From Atopsyche davidsoni (lineage: Eukaryota > Arthropoda > Insecta > Trichoptera > Hydrobiosidae): a stretch of 64,000 nt of DNA. The notes beneath the pieces were generated by a model that was not told where the DNA came from, searched no databases, and worked only from the letters and a program-made list of their open reading frames with translations. The stretch is taken from positions 4,246,001 to 4,310,000 of the forward strand of contig JAILWY010000029.1 of assembly GCA_022113835.1 (NCBI GenBank), read 5' to 3'. The stretch's first letter is position 1; each line of letters starts with the position of its first letter. This document shows positions 12,735-23,300 of the stretch, piece by piece. The position numbers were made by a program, and so were the translations under genes.

Positions 12735-14265
12735 AGTGAGCCGCCCTTTAAGAAGTAGTATGGCTGCTGAGCACATACGAGCGCTGCGATTTGTTCGCCG
12801 GAGGGTTCTGCGCGTATCGATAGCCGATAATATGCAAATGTTAGGGGCGGCGTGACGCGCGGGGGTGGCTGGCCCGGCTGGCGGTGACTGAAGGCCGGGA
12901 TGGTCCATCATCTTTACGACGGCGAACTTTTACGGGAATATTGTATTTCCCGCAGATTTTCGGGGTGAGACAGAACGCCGCCTGCCCCTGATGTTGAGAT
13001 CTTCAAGGGGGCCGTTCGAAAAAAGTTATGCTTCAAATATTTATTTTTTGTTATTTTCACCTTTCTTTATGAGTGTAGTTAAACTTCAATGCGGCGCTCG
13101 ATTTTTCTCGTTTAATGAAGTATTGATTTACTCATGATTTACTGTACTCACACTCGTTGTTTAGCCCGAAGTCTGAGGGGTTGAATTGTGAAAAAAATAT
13201 ATATTTAAATAGATGTATGAGTTTACAAGGTTTTCCGGGTCCTTTGTAACACATATCGCTGTTATCTTATTGACACATATTGTTTTTACGGGGACAATGG
13301 GGGAGTTGACTCACGAGGGCCTTCGTCCTGGTTATGGACGAACCTTTCCGAGGGACACGACGGCGTGGCGTGGCAGTGATTTCAACGTTATCGCATCTGC
13401 CCTGCGTGGGATAAACACCAAACCTTCATAAATACCCTTAAAAACACACGGTTTATTTATTATTTTATACTGAACATTAATACCATGCACAAATACTGTA
13501 TATATATCGAATGGTGTATCAGTGATCATAAATGAAAATTGCCTTGATACTTGTAATAAACAGCTGGTAACTAACGTAGTTGCGAACCCTTTGAGGCATT
13601 GTAAGTTATTCCAGGTATTCCTTAAGAGCAATGAAAACTATATATATAAGACGTATTAATTGCTTGTAACACGACTGGAAGAGTAGCTTTACAGTGAAAA
13701 GGCTTCGTAGAAGAGAGATCGTTGCTATATTATCTATTTTGATATTTTTAGTATCCGCTACAATTTATCAGAGTTCCACTAATGAGGAAGGAAATTTCGT
13801 CCATTTTCTCTCGGGGAACACTCCACTTTGAGTGCAAACGCTGCATTATCGTGGAGTATCGCTCCTCCCATGGAAAAATACATTTTCATCGGTATTGCTT
13901 TGATTTGCTCGTTTATTCTGTATAAAAAAAATAAACCTCTTTGACGGAGCTTTCGTGGAAATTCTACATTCAATATCAATTTAAAGAAAAGAAAAACAAA
14001 TTAAGAAATAACGATTTGAAATCTCGTTACGGAATATTATTTTACGTTTTTATCAAAGAAATTCGCTCTGAATTAAAAATTGAAGAGCATTTCGACAAGA
14101 AGGCTAAGCCTGATTTGCAGAGCTGTAAAACCGATATTAAAATTAACGGCGAAATTACGAAAGCTTTTAAACCTACTCTTAAAAAATCCATTTGGTTTTT
14201 TTGAACTGAAGCCTCGCGCATACTGAAAATATAATTTTTAATCGTCTACTGCGCGATCAGGTATC
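12735..14265. other. Unrecognised intronic DNA
   Basis: No gene or known repeat. A GC-rich patch lies at about 12780-12900; the remainder is AT-rich. Confidence 0.6.
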
Positions 14266-14267
14266 TA

Positions 14268-14827
14268 TTAGATGTACCATAAAGTTTGGTCGTTTTTGTA
14301 TAGGCGGTGCAGTACGCACTCAGTTGGGACTCGTCCTTTGAGCTGTACAGTTTGTTTTTTGTGTTGTTTGTCAAAGCAGCCTAGCCTACCTATTAAATCA
14401 CATTTTTTATGGCCTTTTTGTAACAATGGCGGAAGAATTTTCGTTCAAACATTTTTTGCGTTGTTTGATGTTGTATGAGTTTCGTAAAAAAAAAAAAAAA
14501 CTCTGCAACTATTACAATTTTTATGGAGATATAGTGAGTGTTCACATATGCCAGCAATTGTTCAAAAAAATTAATTAAAAAAAAAAAAAAAACACAGTGA
14601 GAAAGCGGCCAAGTACAGCAAATAAAGATTTCCTGAGAAACAAGACCTTTAAAAACATGACCCATGTAAAAACGATCCTCGATGAGTTTTTTTCCACAAG
14701 GGATGAAGACTTCTACAAAAGAGGGGTATTTCGCTTTAGGTGGCAACAAGTCAAAAATAACGAGTAAATGTACGATATTTAATAAAAAAAAAAAAAAAAA
14801 AACGAACGAACTTTCTGGTACACTCAA
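14268..14827 (+). mobile_element. Internally deleted mariner element
   Basis: Inverted ends TTAGATGTACCATAAAGTTT and, from the right, TTGAGTGTACCAGAAAGTTC (about 25 of 31 bases match over the longer alignment). A TA precedes the left end but not the right. Inside, MAEEFSFKHFLRC then LMLYEFRK starts at 14426 and matches the N-terminus of mariner transposases. ILDEFFSTRDEDFYKRG with RWQQV, ending in a stop at 14765, matches the C-terminus. The catalytic core is missing; the element is about 560 bp where an intact mariner is about 1.3 kb. Two poly(A) tracts lie in the deleted middle. Confidence 0.8.
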
Positions 14828-14866
14828 AATCAGATTTAAAATGAATTGGCTGCCATTCATGGCTGC

Positions 14867-14900
14867 ATGTAAAGGATCAGTAATGGAGTAGTAGACTTGG
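14867..14900 (+). repeat. Dispersed repeat fragment
   Basis: tgtaaaggatcagtaatgga with gtagtagactt, a diverged copy of the block at 30389-30418 and 4403-4436. Confidence 0.4.
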
Positions 14901-14904
14901 GGTA

Positions 14905-16790
14905 TATTTTTGTGAGCAGTTTCACCTTTCAAGTGTGAAAGGCGAATTTATAATTGTAGCCGTGTCCAAGCCGAGGCATTGGAGGAGGCTCCGGCGGGAC
15001 ATCCATCACCGGCGATAAGACACCAGAACACGCGCCCCGGATGATTTATACCGCCGCGGTGTATTCCGCGATCCTCGGGGCTCTCGTCTGATTGTGTACT
15101 CCGGCACTCGCATTCGTCTTCGTTTTGTGAGCCCCCGTCTGGCCTCGATCCGCCGGTTCTCTTTGTGTGGTCTTGACGCCCCCGGTTATCTGATTGAGTT
15201 GCTAAACATGCGGGAAGTTTGAGATAACTCATTGAGATGATTTTTGATACCGAAGCACGCAGTGGTATCTCTGCAATGCTCAGTCAAACTTGCGAGCCGA
15301 GTATACCGTCTCGTTTCATACGAGATATGTACACACACTATAAACGTAACGTACCAAATCAACATATAGCAACGGCCGCCAAAATTTACGGACACACCCG
15401 CGAAGCCGTAAGTTATTCTTTTTAATAAAGAAGTTAAATTGCCACAATTAAAAGCCAACCTAATTCTTAGTGTATTTTTTAAGACACCAGAACGGGCCGG
15501 CCGCAAAGAAAAACATTTAAATAAAAGCGGACGAGCAACTTTGGGGAAACTCATTCTTTTCTGCTCCTAATTAGAATAATAATTAAAAGTGGTTTACGTT
15601 GTTAAAAAAATATAAAAAAATTTGCATAATTACCAAATCTACCAAAAAAAAAAAAAAAAAGCACAAAAATCCTTTTGAAAGCTTTTATTTTCGGAGTTCA
15701 AAACTTGGGACGATAAAAAGGGGAGAGCCGGGTTTGAAGCCTCGACGATGAGGTATCGGTGACTCGGGGGGAGGGGGGTGAAATCAAAGTACACAATTTA
15801 TATTTTAATAGATACGATAGATGACGATTTAAATTTTCGAAAGGATTGTATGGGTTTTTTGTGGTTTTAGCAACACGTATCTAAAAAAAAAATTGGTAAA
15901 AAAAAGTATGTATACAGAGAGAATCGCGTCGGCTTTATGCGAGGCTCTTGTGTTAAACACTATGGTACAAGGCGCGGGGGTGGATATGTGCGAACGCATG
16001 AAAGGCCGCCCTTAATCAAGATCCTGAAAGATCTTGTCTCGGGCCGTTTTCAGCCGCCGGAGATGGCACGTCGCCTAGGCGCTCCTTCGATTAAGAAAAC
16101 TTGGATTAACCCGGCGGGGGTGGGGGTTGGGGGGGGGGGAAGCCACCCCCTCCCATACTCCCATACCCCCCCCCCGCCCCTCCCGCTCTATCGCGCGGCG
16201 CACGGTAAGCCTTTTTTTTTTAAAAACACTTTTTGCTCGAATGGATTCATTGAAAAAAGTTAAAATAGTATTCTTCGGCAGAAAACCCAATCTCGGCGCT
16301 TTTCTTGCTCGGATTAATGCGATAATACTTAATAATAGAAAGGTTTTTTTTTTTTTTTATATATAAATTTGGATATGAAAATATGTGTACCTATATTTTC
16401 AATTTAATTTATGCTTCAGTTTCGGTGCTACCTATGTACAACGGAGCGTAATGACGTTTCATCGCAAAGTTACTTCTTCTCAGTGGGGTAAGTTCTCAAA
16501 AGTGCGCGGGTACAAAGGACAAGGAAATACGATTCTTTACAGCCAAAAAATGGCATTCTGGACGTCAAAACTCCTCGGCAGCCGCGTCACTGTCGCGGAC
16601 AATCGTCCACTTTTTAGTCGAGCCGGGGGGCTGCGCTTTGTTCTCATGGGTGGGGGGCGGCCGACGGGAGCGAGAACTCTTTATGAAATTACCCTAACTC
16701 GATAGTGGCGCACAATGCGTACATTTGCGGCGCAAAAAACCCCAGCCTCCCCAGGGGCGCGGGGGCGGCCAGATACGTACTCGCACGGGG
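14905..16790. other. Unrecognised DNA with GC-rich patches
   Basis: GC-rich stretches at about 14960-15190 and 16060-16200, the latter with long G and C runs. Overlapping open frames here are compositional. No conserved protein or repeat recognised. Confidence 0.55.
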
Positions 16791-16796
16791 CGGCGC

Positions 16797-16958
16797 CAGC
16801 GCTCCTCAAACTGCGGGCCGCGACTGAAAGCGGCCGCACCCCCCGCGGACCACGGAACGAGGGATGACATATTACTTCCTAGCATTTTAAACTTCCACAA
16901 TAATCATTAATATATTTATAAAAATAATTAATTAATTATGAATGTTTGACGACCGCTG
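16797..16958. mobile_element. hAT-like MITE
   Basis: 162 bp between CAGCGCTCCTCAAAC and, from the right, CAGCGGTCGTCAAAC (13 of 15 match). The left end continues TGCGGGCCGCG, common next to hAT ends. The 8-bp flanks do not match clearly, so insertion is not proven. Confidence 0.5.
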
Positions 16959-19009
16959 GCGCGTGCGGGGGTGGCTACAGTCACCGCGGGCGGGTTTAGT
17001 TTTAGGGGGAGACGGAATAATAGCGAAGGGGTTGATAATTATAAAACAAACCAGCCCATTAAATACAGGCTATATTTCTGTGTTATAAATTAAACGATAG
17101 GGTGATACAAAAGTCATCTATTTTTAGAACGAAGCGAGGCTACTTTTTATTGGCCTATACACATTCAGACACTGAAAATTTTAACACACAACTATAAATT
17201 TTTAATTGTGTACTCGAATTAGCATGTATACGACATATGCTGTGGAAGATGGACAGTGGCAGGGCAACGAAACGCACCGAGGATTCACACGGTAACAGTC
17301 GGTTAGCAGTCACCCTGTAGTGCGAATCGAAACGACTCGCTGTAAGGGATGTTTTCTGGCAAAGACGTTCCAGGGGATGAAGTCGCGGAATGATCGTGCC
17401 AGAGGCCGCCGGGGGGGCAGTTATAACTTGTAGTACAGTGGCGCGCGCGGGCCGGGGGGTGATAAATTATTCTAAATATTTTTATGGCTGGGAAAAACAC
17501 ATCTCCGGCGGGCGGGGGAGGGGGCGTTGGCTGCGTAGTAAACGTGTCAGTGTGCCTGCGAATGTCCTCGGGGTGCCTGATTCCGCGAGCTTCCACACCA
17601 AAAAAAGCAGGCAACGTTCGCACCTAATGATAATGTATTTCACTAAAGAATTTTTGATTGTGATTTTTTTCAGTGTATTTTACTCACACAAGCACATAAC
17701 GAAAATTTAAGGATGCACGCCACTGAATAAAAATATTTATTATTATTGAATAAAATAAAATTACTAAATAAATTCATTCATTGAGATTCTATACAAATCA
17801 TACGACGCAAAAGAGGATTTTATTAACCAGTATAGACAGCTTTAGAAGTTTTACTTTTTTTACGATATTGTACCTGATAAGTGCGTGAGACACTCGAGCT
17901 TCAATCTAAGAGTCCATTCTTAAGGCGTCGGGGACCGCAAGTGGGCAAACGGATCAAGGCAATCAGAGATAATTGCGACTGAGCGCAATTTGATACTTTG
18001 TCGAGATTTGCCTTGTTGTATAGTAAAAGACAATCGCAGAAAGACTAAATCCATAGGGTTTTTTTTTTAGGGATTCTTCGCAGACTCGGGTAATTGAGAA
18101 ATGAAATTGGTTGACCCAGATTTGGAGCCAGAATGGAACAGTTTATTATATATATATAAAAAAAAAACCCGGTTTGGAAACCGACGTATGGTTTCTCTGG
18201 CGTGGTATCACTCAGGGTGGTTTCTTTGGCGTCGGCCATGGTCACCCTGGGCGGGGAGTGACACCTGCTCTCATCGCCCCGCGAGGATGGATGGTCTGGT
18301 CTGCGGCCTTCTCTAGCCCCCACCCTCACGCGCCACCCCCGCAAACTTCAATCGCTCGCAAGCACTTGCCCCGGGAGTCGAAATTCAATCCACTGTAGTT
18401 TCGGAAAAGTTTGGACAGCTCGTGTATCGCTTTCTGTGTCTGTAGACGCCGCCACTGGAAACCATCGCCAATTAACAATCGCAGACTAAAACTATGTTCA
18501 AATGATTTTGAAATACAATACTAAACTATGCGATCTAGCGAAAAATAAATTATTTAATACTTACAAGAAATTACCTAATACTATATTATTATTACATAAA
18601 AAAAAAGTAATTAAAACAATCTGATTATTCGCGAAATGGCACGAGCGATCGAATAAAGAAAATGTACGCGAAAGAAAACAAACTCTACGTGTGTTTTTTT
18701 TTTTTTCTTTATTATAGCAAAACAATACATTGTAAGAAATCAGACGTATCTAATAGAGAAACAATGGGCCATTCGCGCGCCGGAGTGAAGTAATGCATTG
18801 CTTGCCTCGGTAATCTGTTTTTCTCTCGTCGCCTATTTATATATTATTATCTATTTTATTTCGGTAGGTGTTTTACGCAGTGCGCACGTGAAACGAAGAG
18901 AAAAAGCAGTAATACTAAAGACAGATTCAGCTTCAGCTTAGATCAACCGCACGAGGAAATAATTATTGCAATTTCTGACGTAAACGATTCATTAACTTGA
19001 TGAAGGCAT

Positions 19010-19038
19010 AAAACGAAATAAATTCCTTATTTCGTTTT
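19010..19038. repeat. Perfect hairpin, 12-bp arms, 5-nt loop
   Basis: AAAACGAAATAA, loop ATTCC, TTATTTCGTTTT. No T-run terminator context or other copy; function unknown. Confidence 0.8.
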
Positions 19039-19455
19039 TCAGTTACAATGTCAAAACATCGTAATACAATAAAATTAACACAGACATAAGATAAATTATT
19101 TTAACAACCACTGCAGGAATCACAATGGTTTTATAAATAATTGCTTTAATCGCATAACTGATCAATTGGTTAATTTTGATTAAAATGAGATTATAACGTG
19201 ATTAAATTATAAGTGCCGTTTAAGCTTTCTTCAGCGAGGTACTCAAATTGGAGACAAAATTGGAAACTCACTGGATGGTAAAATAGCGTACGATATCGTA
19301 TCAGCTGATTGTCCAGTCTGTGATTACAAAAGTGCGTAAAAAGCGGTAAAAAAAAAAAAAAAAAAAAACAGAACCCGACTGTATTTATTTAAAACATCTA
19401 TGCATACGAAAAGTTTTGAAAGTGATCCACCGCAGGTTTATTAAAGCTGAAATCG

Positions 19456-19477
19456 CTGAAAATTAATTAATTTTCAG
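19456..19477. repeat. Perfect 22-bp palindrome
   Basis: Half-site CTGAAAATTAA followed directly by its complement TTAATTTTCAG. It contains overlapping TAAT cores of the homeodomain-binding type, but this is not evidence of binding. Confidence 0.8.
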
Positions 19478-20007
19478 GGTGCGCCAATAATGTTTAAAGC
19501 GAAAATAAAACCCTCGTCATACGAAATAACCTGAAACTGTAACATATATATTTATATCACAAATGATAATTCCGCCGCGCTGGAAGTATCGTGTGTAATT
19601 AATTAGTGCGGAGACAGAAACTAAAGGTGCGGTGCGACCGCAGACGGCGGCGCCGACGACTGTCGCTAATAACTGTGCAACGCCGGCTCCATTAGCAGTT
19701 ACCGCGCTATTCCAATTCGGCTAGGCGACTGTCACGTCGTGTATTATGAGCAACCGAACACCGCGCAAAGCCATCAGAAAAATTTTGAAAGCTTTTAATT
19801 TATATTTTAGAGTACATAAGTAACATTGAAAGACAATTTCGCGCTTCGCCCGCGGCGCGGGTTTCATCAGTCACCCGCCGATGTAATAACGCTGTAATTC
19901 ATTTAATTATATTCTAAATCTGCGAATTTACGGTGCCTGCCTGTCGTGCATCACGCCCAAAGTACAATCGTTTATTTTAGTTAAGAATTATATTAAAATT
20001 TCTGCAG

Positions 20008-20067
20008 GTATAAAGTCCGCGCGTACAATCTTCCGCTTGTTCCGAAATGCGTTTAATATTTTTGACG
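20008..20067 (+). other. Candidate 60-nt plus-strand exon
   Basis: Bounded by an acceptor-like AAAATTTCTGCAG (ends 20007) and a consensus donor GACG|GTAAGTAC at 20068. The pyrimidine tract is weak and the 60 nt show no recognisable peptide. Chance pairing is quite possible. Confidence 0.2.
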
Positions 20068-20240
20068 GTAAGTACTCGGTGGAGTTTCATAATCTATCAT
20101 TATATATATTTTTATTTATAAAAAAAAACTTAGCGTTAAAACACTCAATTAATATTTTAAATCAGTAAAATAATAGGTTTACTTGGTTTTAATATTTTTG
20201 AGTAAAATACTTGAATGATTTTCCACATGTTCGTTTATAT

Positions 20241-20287
20241 TTGTGACCGGTTTCGCCAACCTTTCACGTTGGCATTATCAAACAGAG
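20241..20287 (-). ncRNA. Degenerate hammerhead ribozyme-like motif
   Basis: On the minus strand UUGAUAAU precedes stem II GCCAAC/GUUGGC, then the conserved GAAAC, the self-complementary ACCGGU and C at the cleavage position. The layout matches the motifs at 40.6 and 40.9 kb, but the core CUGAUGA has changed at two bases and stem I is only about 3 bp. Probably an inactive remnant of the same kind of retroelement. Confidence 0.45.
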
Positions 20288-20564
20288 TGAGATTTTATAT
20301 AATAATAAGCAATTAGGTAAACAATTGTTAGAGGGAGAGGTTGTTGGAAAGAGAGAGAGTGATTGTCAGGTGGTGAGAACTAATGTGATTTTAGTGTACC
20401 TGACAAGTGATAAGATAAGTGATTGATAATTTTACTTACTTTTTAGTACTCTCTGTCAAAAATATTGAATTTCATTACTTGGTTTGATGCTTATGTCGTT
20501 TTTAGAACATATCTAGTGTATTGTAATATTGTATCATATATAAAAAAATAATAAAAGAAATCAT

Positions 20565-20584
20565 GTTAGGTTAGGTTAGGTTAG
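20565..20584. repeat. Interstitial (TTAGG)n run
   Basis: About four tandem copies of the arthropod telomere repeat, inside AT-rich DNA. Too short to be a telomere. Confidence 0.9.
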
Positions 20585-20589
20585 TTATG

Positions 20590-21030
20590 TTATCTGTCAT
20601 TCTGAGCGGTTGAGTAAAGAAAAGTCTTTTCAAAGATTTTATCACGGGGCGGTCTCGCGTCCGCCGCGGGGAGAGCGCGCCGGGTAATTATGATCGGGGA
20701 GAGATAGAGGAGAGCGGCGGGGACAGGTACATAAATTACGCGCCGATCCCTCACAGTCCGGCTTTTTTCGCCGGTTAATTTCAAATTTAAATCCCACCCC
20801 CGGCGGCGGCGGCGGCGGGGGCGGGATTTGAATCTTCAAAGGGTGGGAAATTTTCGTTTGCGCGCGAAAAGTATGCGGACTATTTAAATTTTCCGGCCAA
20901 CTCCGGGGATCCTGCGATCGCAATGTTATTAATAATTTTGTGAGCTTTATTTGGACGGAGGAGGCGCTTATATCCTCCAGAGGCAAACTCGACTGCACGC
21001 CTCGGTCGCACAAGACTCTGGAGTGAGCTC
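20590..21030. other. GC-rich patch with (CGG)n
   Basis: A GC-rich segment with six tandem CGG at about 20801-20817. No coding sequence recognised. Confidence 0.5.
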
Positions 21031-21576
21031 TTAAGGGCCAAACTCTCATATTCGAGTTTTTTGACCATTTGCTTATACCTATTGAGAAAAATCGATCATT
21101 TAATTAATTTAACTGTTTCTTTATTTTGCTGTCAAAAGTTGATTTTTTTAGTATTGAAAACACTATAAATTATATTTATCTATTTTTTATTATTTAATTA
21201 ACGTCCATTTTCAGGGTGAAAAAAAGATGTTGAAAAATTGGATAAAATGACGACTTTCAAAACCAAAATTTTGTTAAAGATTTTTTTTTTTTTTTTTAAT
21301 TTTCAAACTAATCCCAACAGGAGGATTTATAATTAATCTTGTAATTCCAATTGAAAAAAAGAGTCATAAATGTTTAGGATTCTTAGAACAGGAACATCGC
21401 GAAACTCCAATCCCGAAACTTCAATCGGAAAAACACATATTTATCATATTAAAAGTAAATTATAAGGAAAAAAATGGCTGTAGAAGAAAGGATGTATCTA
21501 ACTTTCTGCATTTAATTTTTCGCAATAGGTACAAGCAAAAGGTCAAAAAACTCGAATATGAGAGTTTGGCCCTTAA
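21031..21576. mobile_element. Complete TTAA-type MITE with 58-bp inverted repeats
   Basis: Flanked by TTAA at 21031-21034 and 21573-21576. The 538-bp element has terminal inverted repeats of about 58 bp with only three mismatches, starting GGGCCAAACTCTCATATTCG from each side. TTAA duplication suggests mobilisation by a piggyBac-type transposase, but no transposase sequence is present. The interior carries ttgaaaaattggataaaatg, a poly(T) tract and cggaaaaacacatatttatc, all shared with truncated copies elsewhere in this window (2605, 29138, 34889, with weaker relatives at 27188, 56610, 58722 and 63151). The high inverted-repeat identity suggests it is the youngest copy here. Confidence 0.9.
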
Positions 21577-21589
21577 TCATCTGATGCGT

Positions 21590-21935
21590 CTCCTCATAGG
21601 AGGTTGGTGACGATTTCCTCGGATATATTCATATCCTGGGCTGCTCCGCACCCACGTGAACTTCCTTTATCCAATGCCCCTATTTCCTTAGATTTTTCCT
21701 TGGACAATCAGCTGGAGGATGCCATACTTATTGTTACGGAAAATAGGAGACCTTCCGCTTCTTTACGCATTCTGTGCAAGACTCTTTCAGCCACCTCAAT
21801 TTTTCGCATGGCAGCTGTCTTGAGTGTCCCAGCTTCAACTCCACAGAGGAGAACTGAGACGACATAACACATGGTGAATCTCTGTCTCATTATAATTCCT
21901 AATGGGCTAAACACGCCACAGACGATGAGCAGCAT
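21590..21935 (-). pseudogene. LINE reverse-transcriptase 3' fragment
   Basis: Minus-strand reading gives RFTMCYVVSVLLCGVEAGTL, then KTAAMRKIEVAE, then RVLHRM, and finally EEIVTNLL near 21600. These are, in order, the VLLYGxEAWTLK, MRRIE, VLxRM and EMVANL signatures at the C-terminus of an insect endonuclease/RT LINE. About 30 residues between KIEVAE and RVLHRM are missing and the frame breaks after them. It ends 14 bp from the right TTAA of the MITE. Confidence 0.75.
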
Positions 21936-23220
21936 TAATAAGGCCCCAGCGCCTAATCCGGCGCAAGTGATTGGAAAACGGCTCCGCGCAATTTTCGCCG
22001 GCGTCCAATTTGCTCCCTGAAATTGCCCGCCGGCCGCTATTGATCGGAGGCTGTTTAAACTTGCGAGTAATTTGTATCAGACCGCCATGAGCTCCGCCAT
22101 TATCGATATACCGTTGATCAATATTAAATATTTAATAAGCCCGGTATGCTACGATTTTCCTCGTCGTTTCGGATATTCAGATTTAAGGTGTTATGTATAC
22201 AGCTGAAACGTTTTCGATCTCAAAGGGCAAGCGGTTTTATCCACCGAATTTACGTAACCCCATAGTATATATCTGAGGAAGTGTGAGGCGAGGAGCAGCT
22301 CATGGTTTTAATTCACGTCGCTTCGGTGCAGTTTAAAGTGGCCTGTCGAGAGCCCGAGACGTGGAGTTTAAATTCCAAACAACGGAGACATATGGGGGAG
22401 CCGCGCGTTTATACAACTGCACTAGATTAAGACGTTGCGAGGGATGCAGGGCGGAGAGGCTGGGGCTCCTGTGCGCCACTATTGATATTGCAGTGGACCA
22501 GGGGAACCAAAGCTTCAGTAAAATGCATTCATATATAGATATATAAGCATATTTAACGTAAATCCGATATTCAATGGCATGTATGTATTACTACAAAATA
22601 GGGTACCCTTCGCTTTTTTTACCACCCCCAAAATTATACAGTGAGATTTAATGTACAAGATCGACGGGTTCTTAAGTTGCAAAAGTACAAAGCCCACTAA
22701 GTCGTCGGCAGTGGGAAGCGAATCACTACGGCGAAGTAAATAATTAATTAGAGACTTCCGGGCTGAAAACTCCGGGAAAAAGCTCTCGCCGAAGAAAAGC
22801 TGCGAAACAAAATACGCCTTTGTTACACTAGCTCACTAGTATCAGTTTATAACAGGTTAGACTTTGCGAAACTTTCTCAAAGTTTTTTTTTTTTTGAAAT
22901 GAAAAGATTTTCTCGTAAAAATGAGTTGGAAAGTTCGGTTTAATTAAAACGCTAAAAAATCTAGATGACTTTTTATAAAAAAAACAATGAATTAATTAAT
23001 TAATTTTAAGTGCGGTTGGGCGCCCCTGCAGGAGGAGGCCCCGTCACGGAGAGAGTGCCTTATAAAGGAAAAATGCATTCTTTCGCAAACTTTTCTAATA
23101 TACTATATCACATGATCGATCCGAACAGACGCCGCGCACGGAAATATACGTGTTTAATATCCCTAATGCATGCGGCACGAGACATAAAGGCACATGCATA
23201 CTGAAAATATATATTAAACA
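21936..23220. other. Unrecognised intronic DNA
   Basis: Mixed composition, no gene or known repeat seen. It precedes ratchet point 2 in window coordinates. Confidence 0.6.
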
Positions 23221-23223
23221 TAC

Positions 23224-23300
23224 CGACGGGAAACAGCGTCGATCTTTCGGCAAGTGAATACAAGGAAGCCTTACCTGTAACAACAAAAAAAAAATTAATA
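23224..23300 (-). other. Recursive splice site (ratchet point 2) with cryptic RP exon
   Basis: On the minus strand a run of ten T followed by GTTGTTACAG (complement of 23275-23294) abuts GTAAGGCTTC; junction 23275/23274. TTTATTAAT upstream could be the branch region. The downstream donor TCG|GTATGTTT is at 23224/23223, giving a 51-nt potential RP exon. The plus-strand bases around that second donor are nearly the same as those at ratchet point 4 (ACATACCgACGgGAAACAGC against ACATACCaACGcGAAACAGC). The site lies 19.2 kb downstream of ratchet point 3. Confidence 0.73.

Larger units (their letters stand above)
16960..20000. other. Unrecognised intronic DNA
   Basis: No gene. Holds the 11-mer gcacgccactg at 17715-17725, a GC-rich patch at about 18230-18380, a perfect short hairpin at 19010-19038, a palindrome at 19456-19477 and a poly(A) tract near 19350. 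Confidence 0.6.

Noticed and set aside
14393..14932. Longest open frame in the window, minus strand, 179 codons
   Set aside because: It runs antisense through the mariner relic and across three poly(A) tracts that supply Phe runs; no known domain and no splice context.
15237..15425. Short plus-strand frame (MIFDTEARSG...) as a host exon
   Set aside because: No splice sites at its edges and no recognised similarity; the opposite strand is open too.
20565..20584. Telomere
   Set aside because: Only about four TTAGG units, followed by ordinary sequence on both sides.
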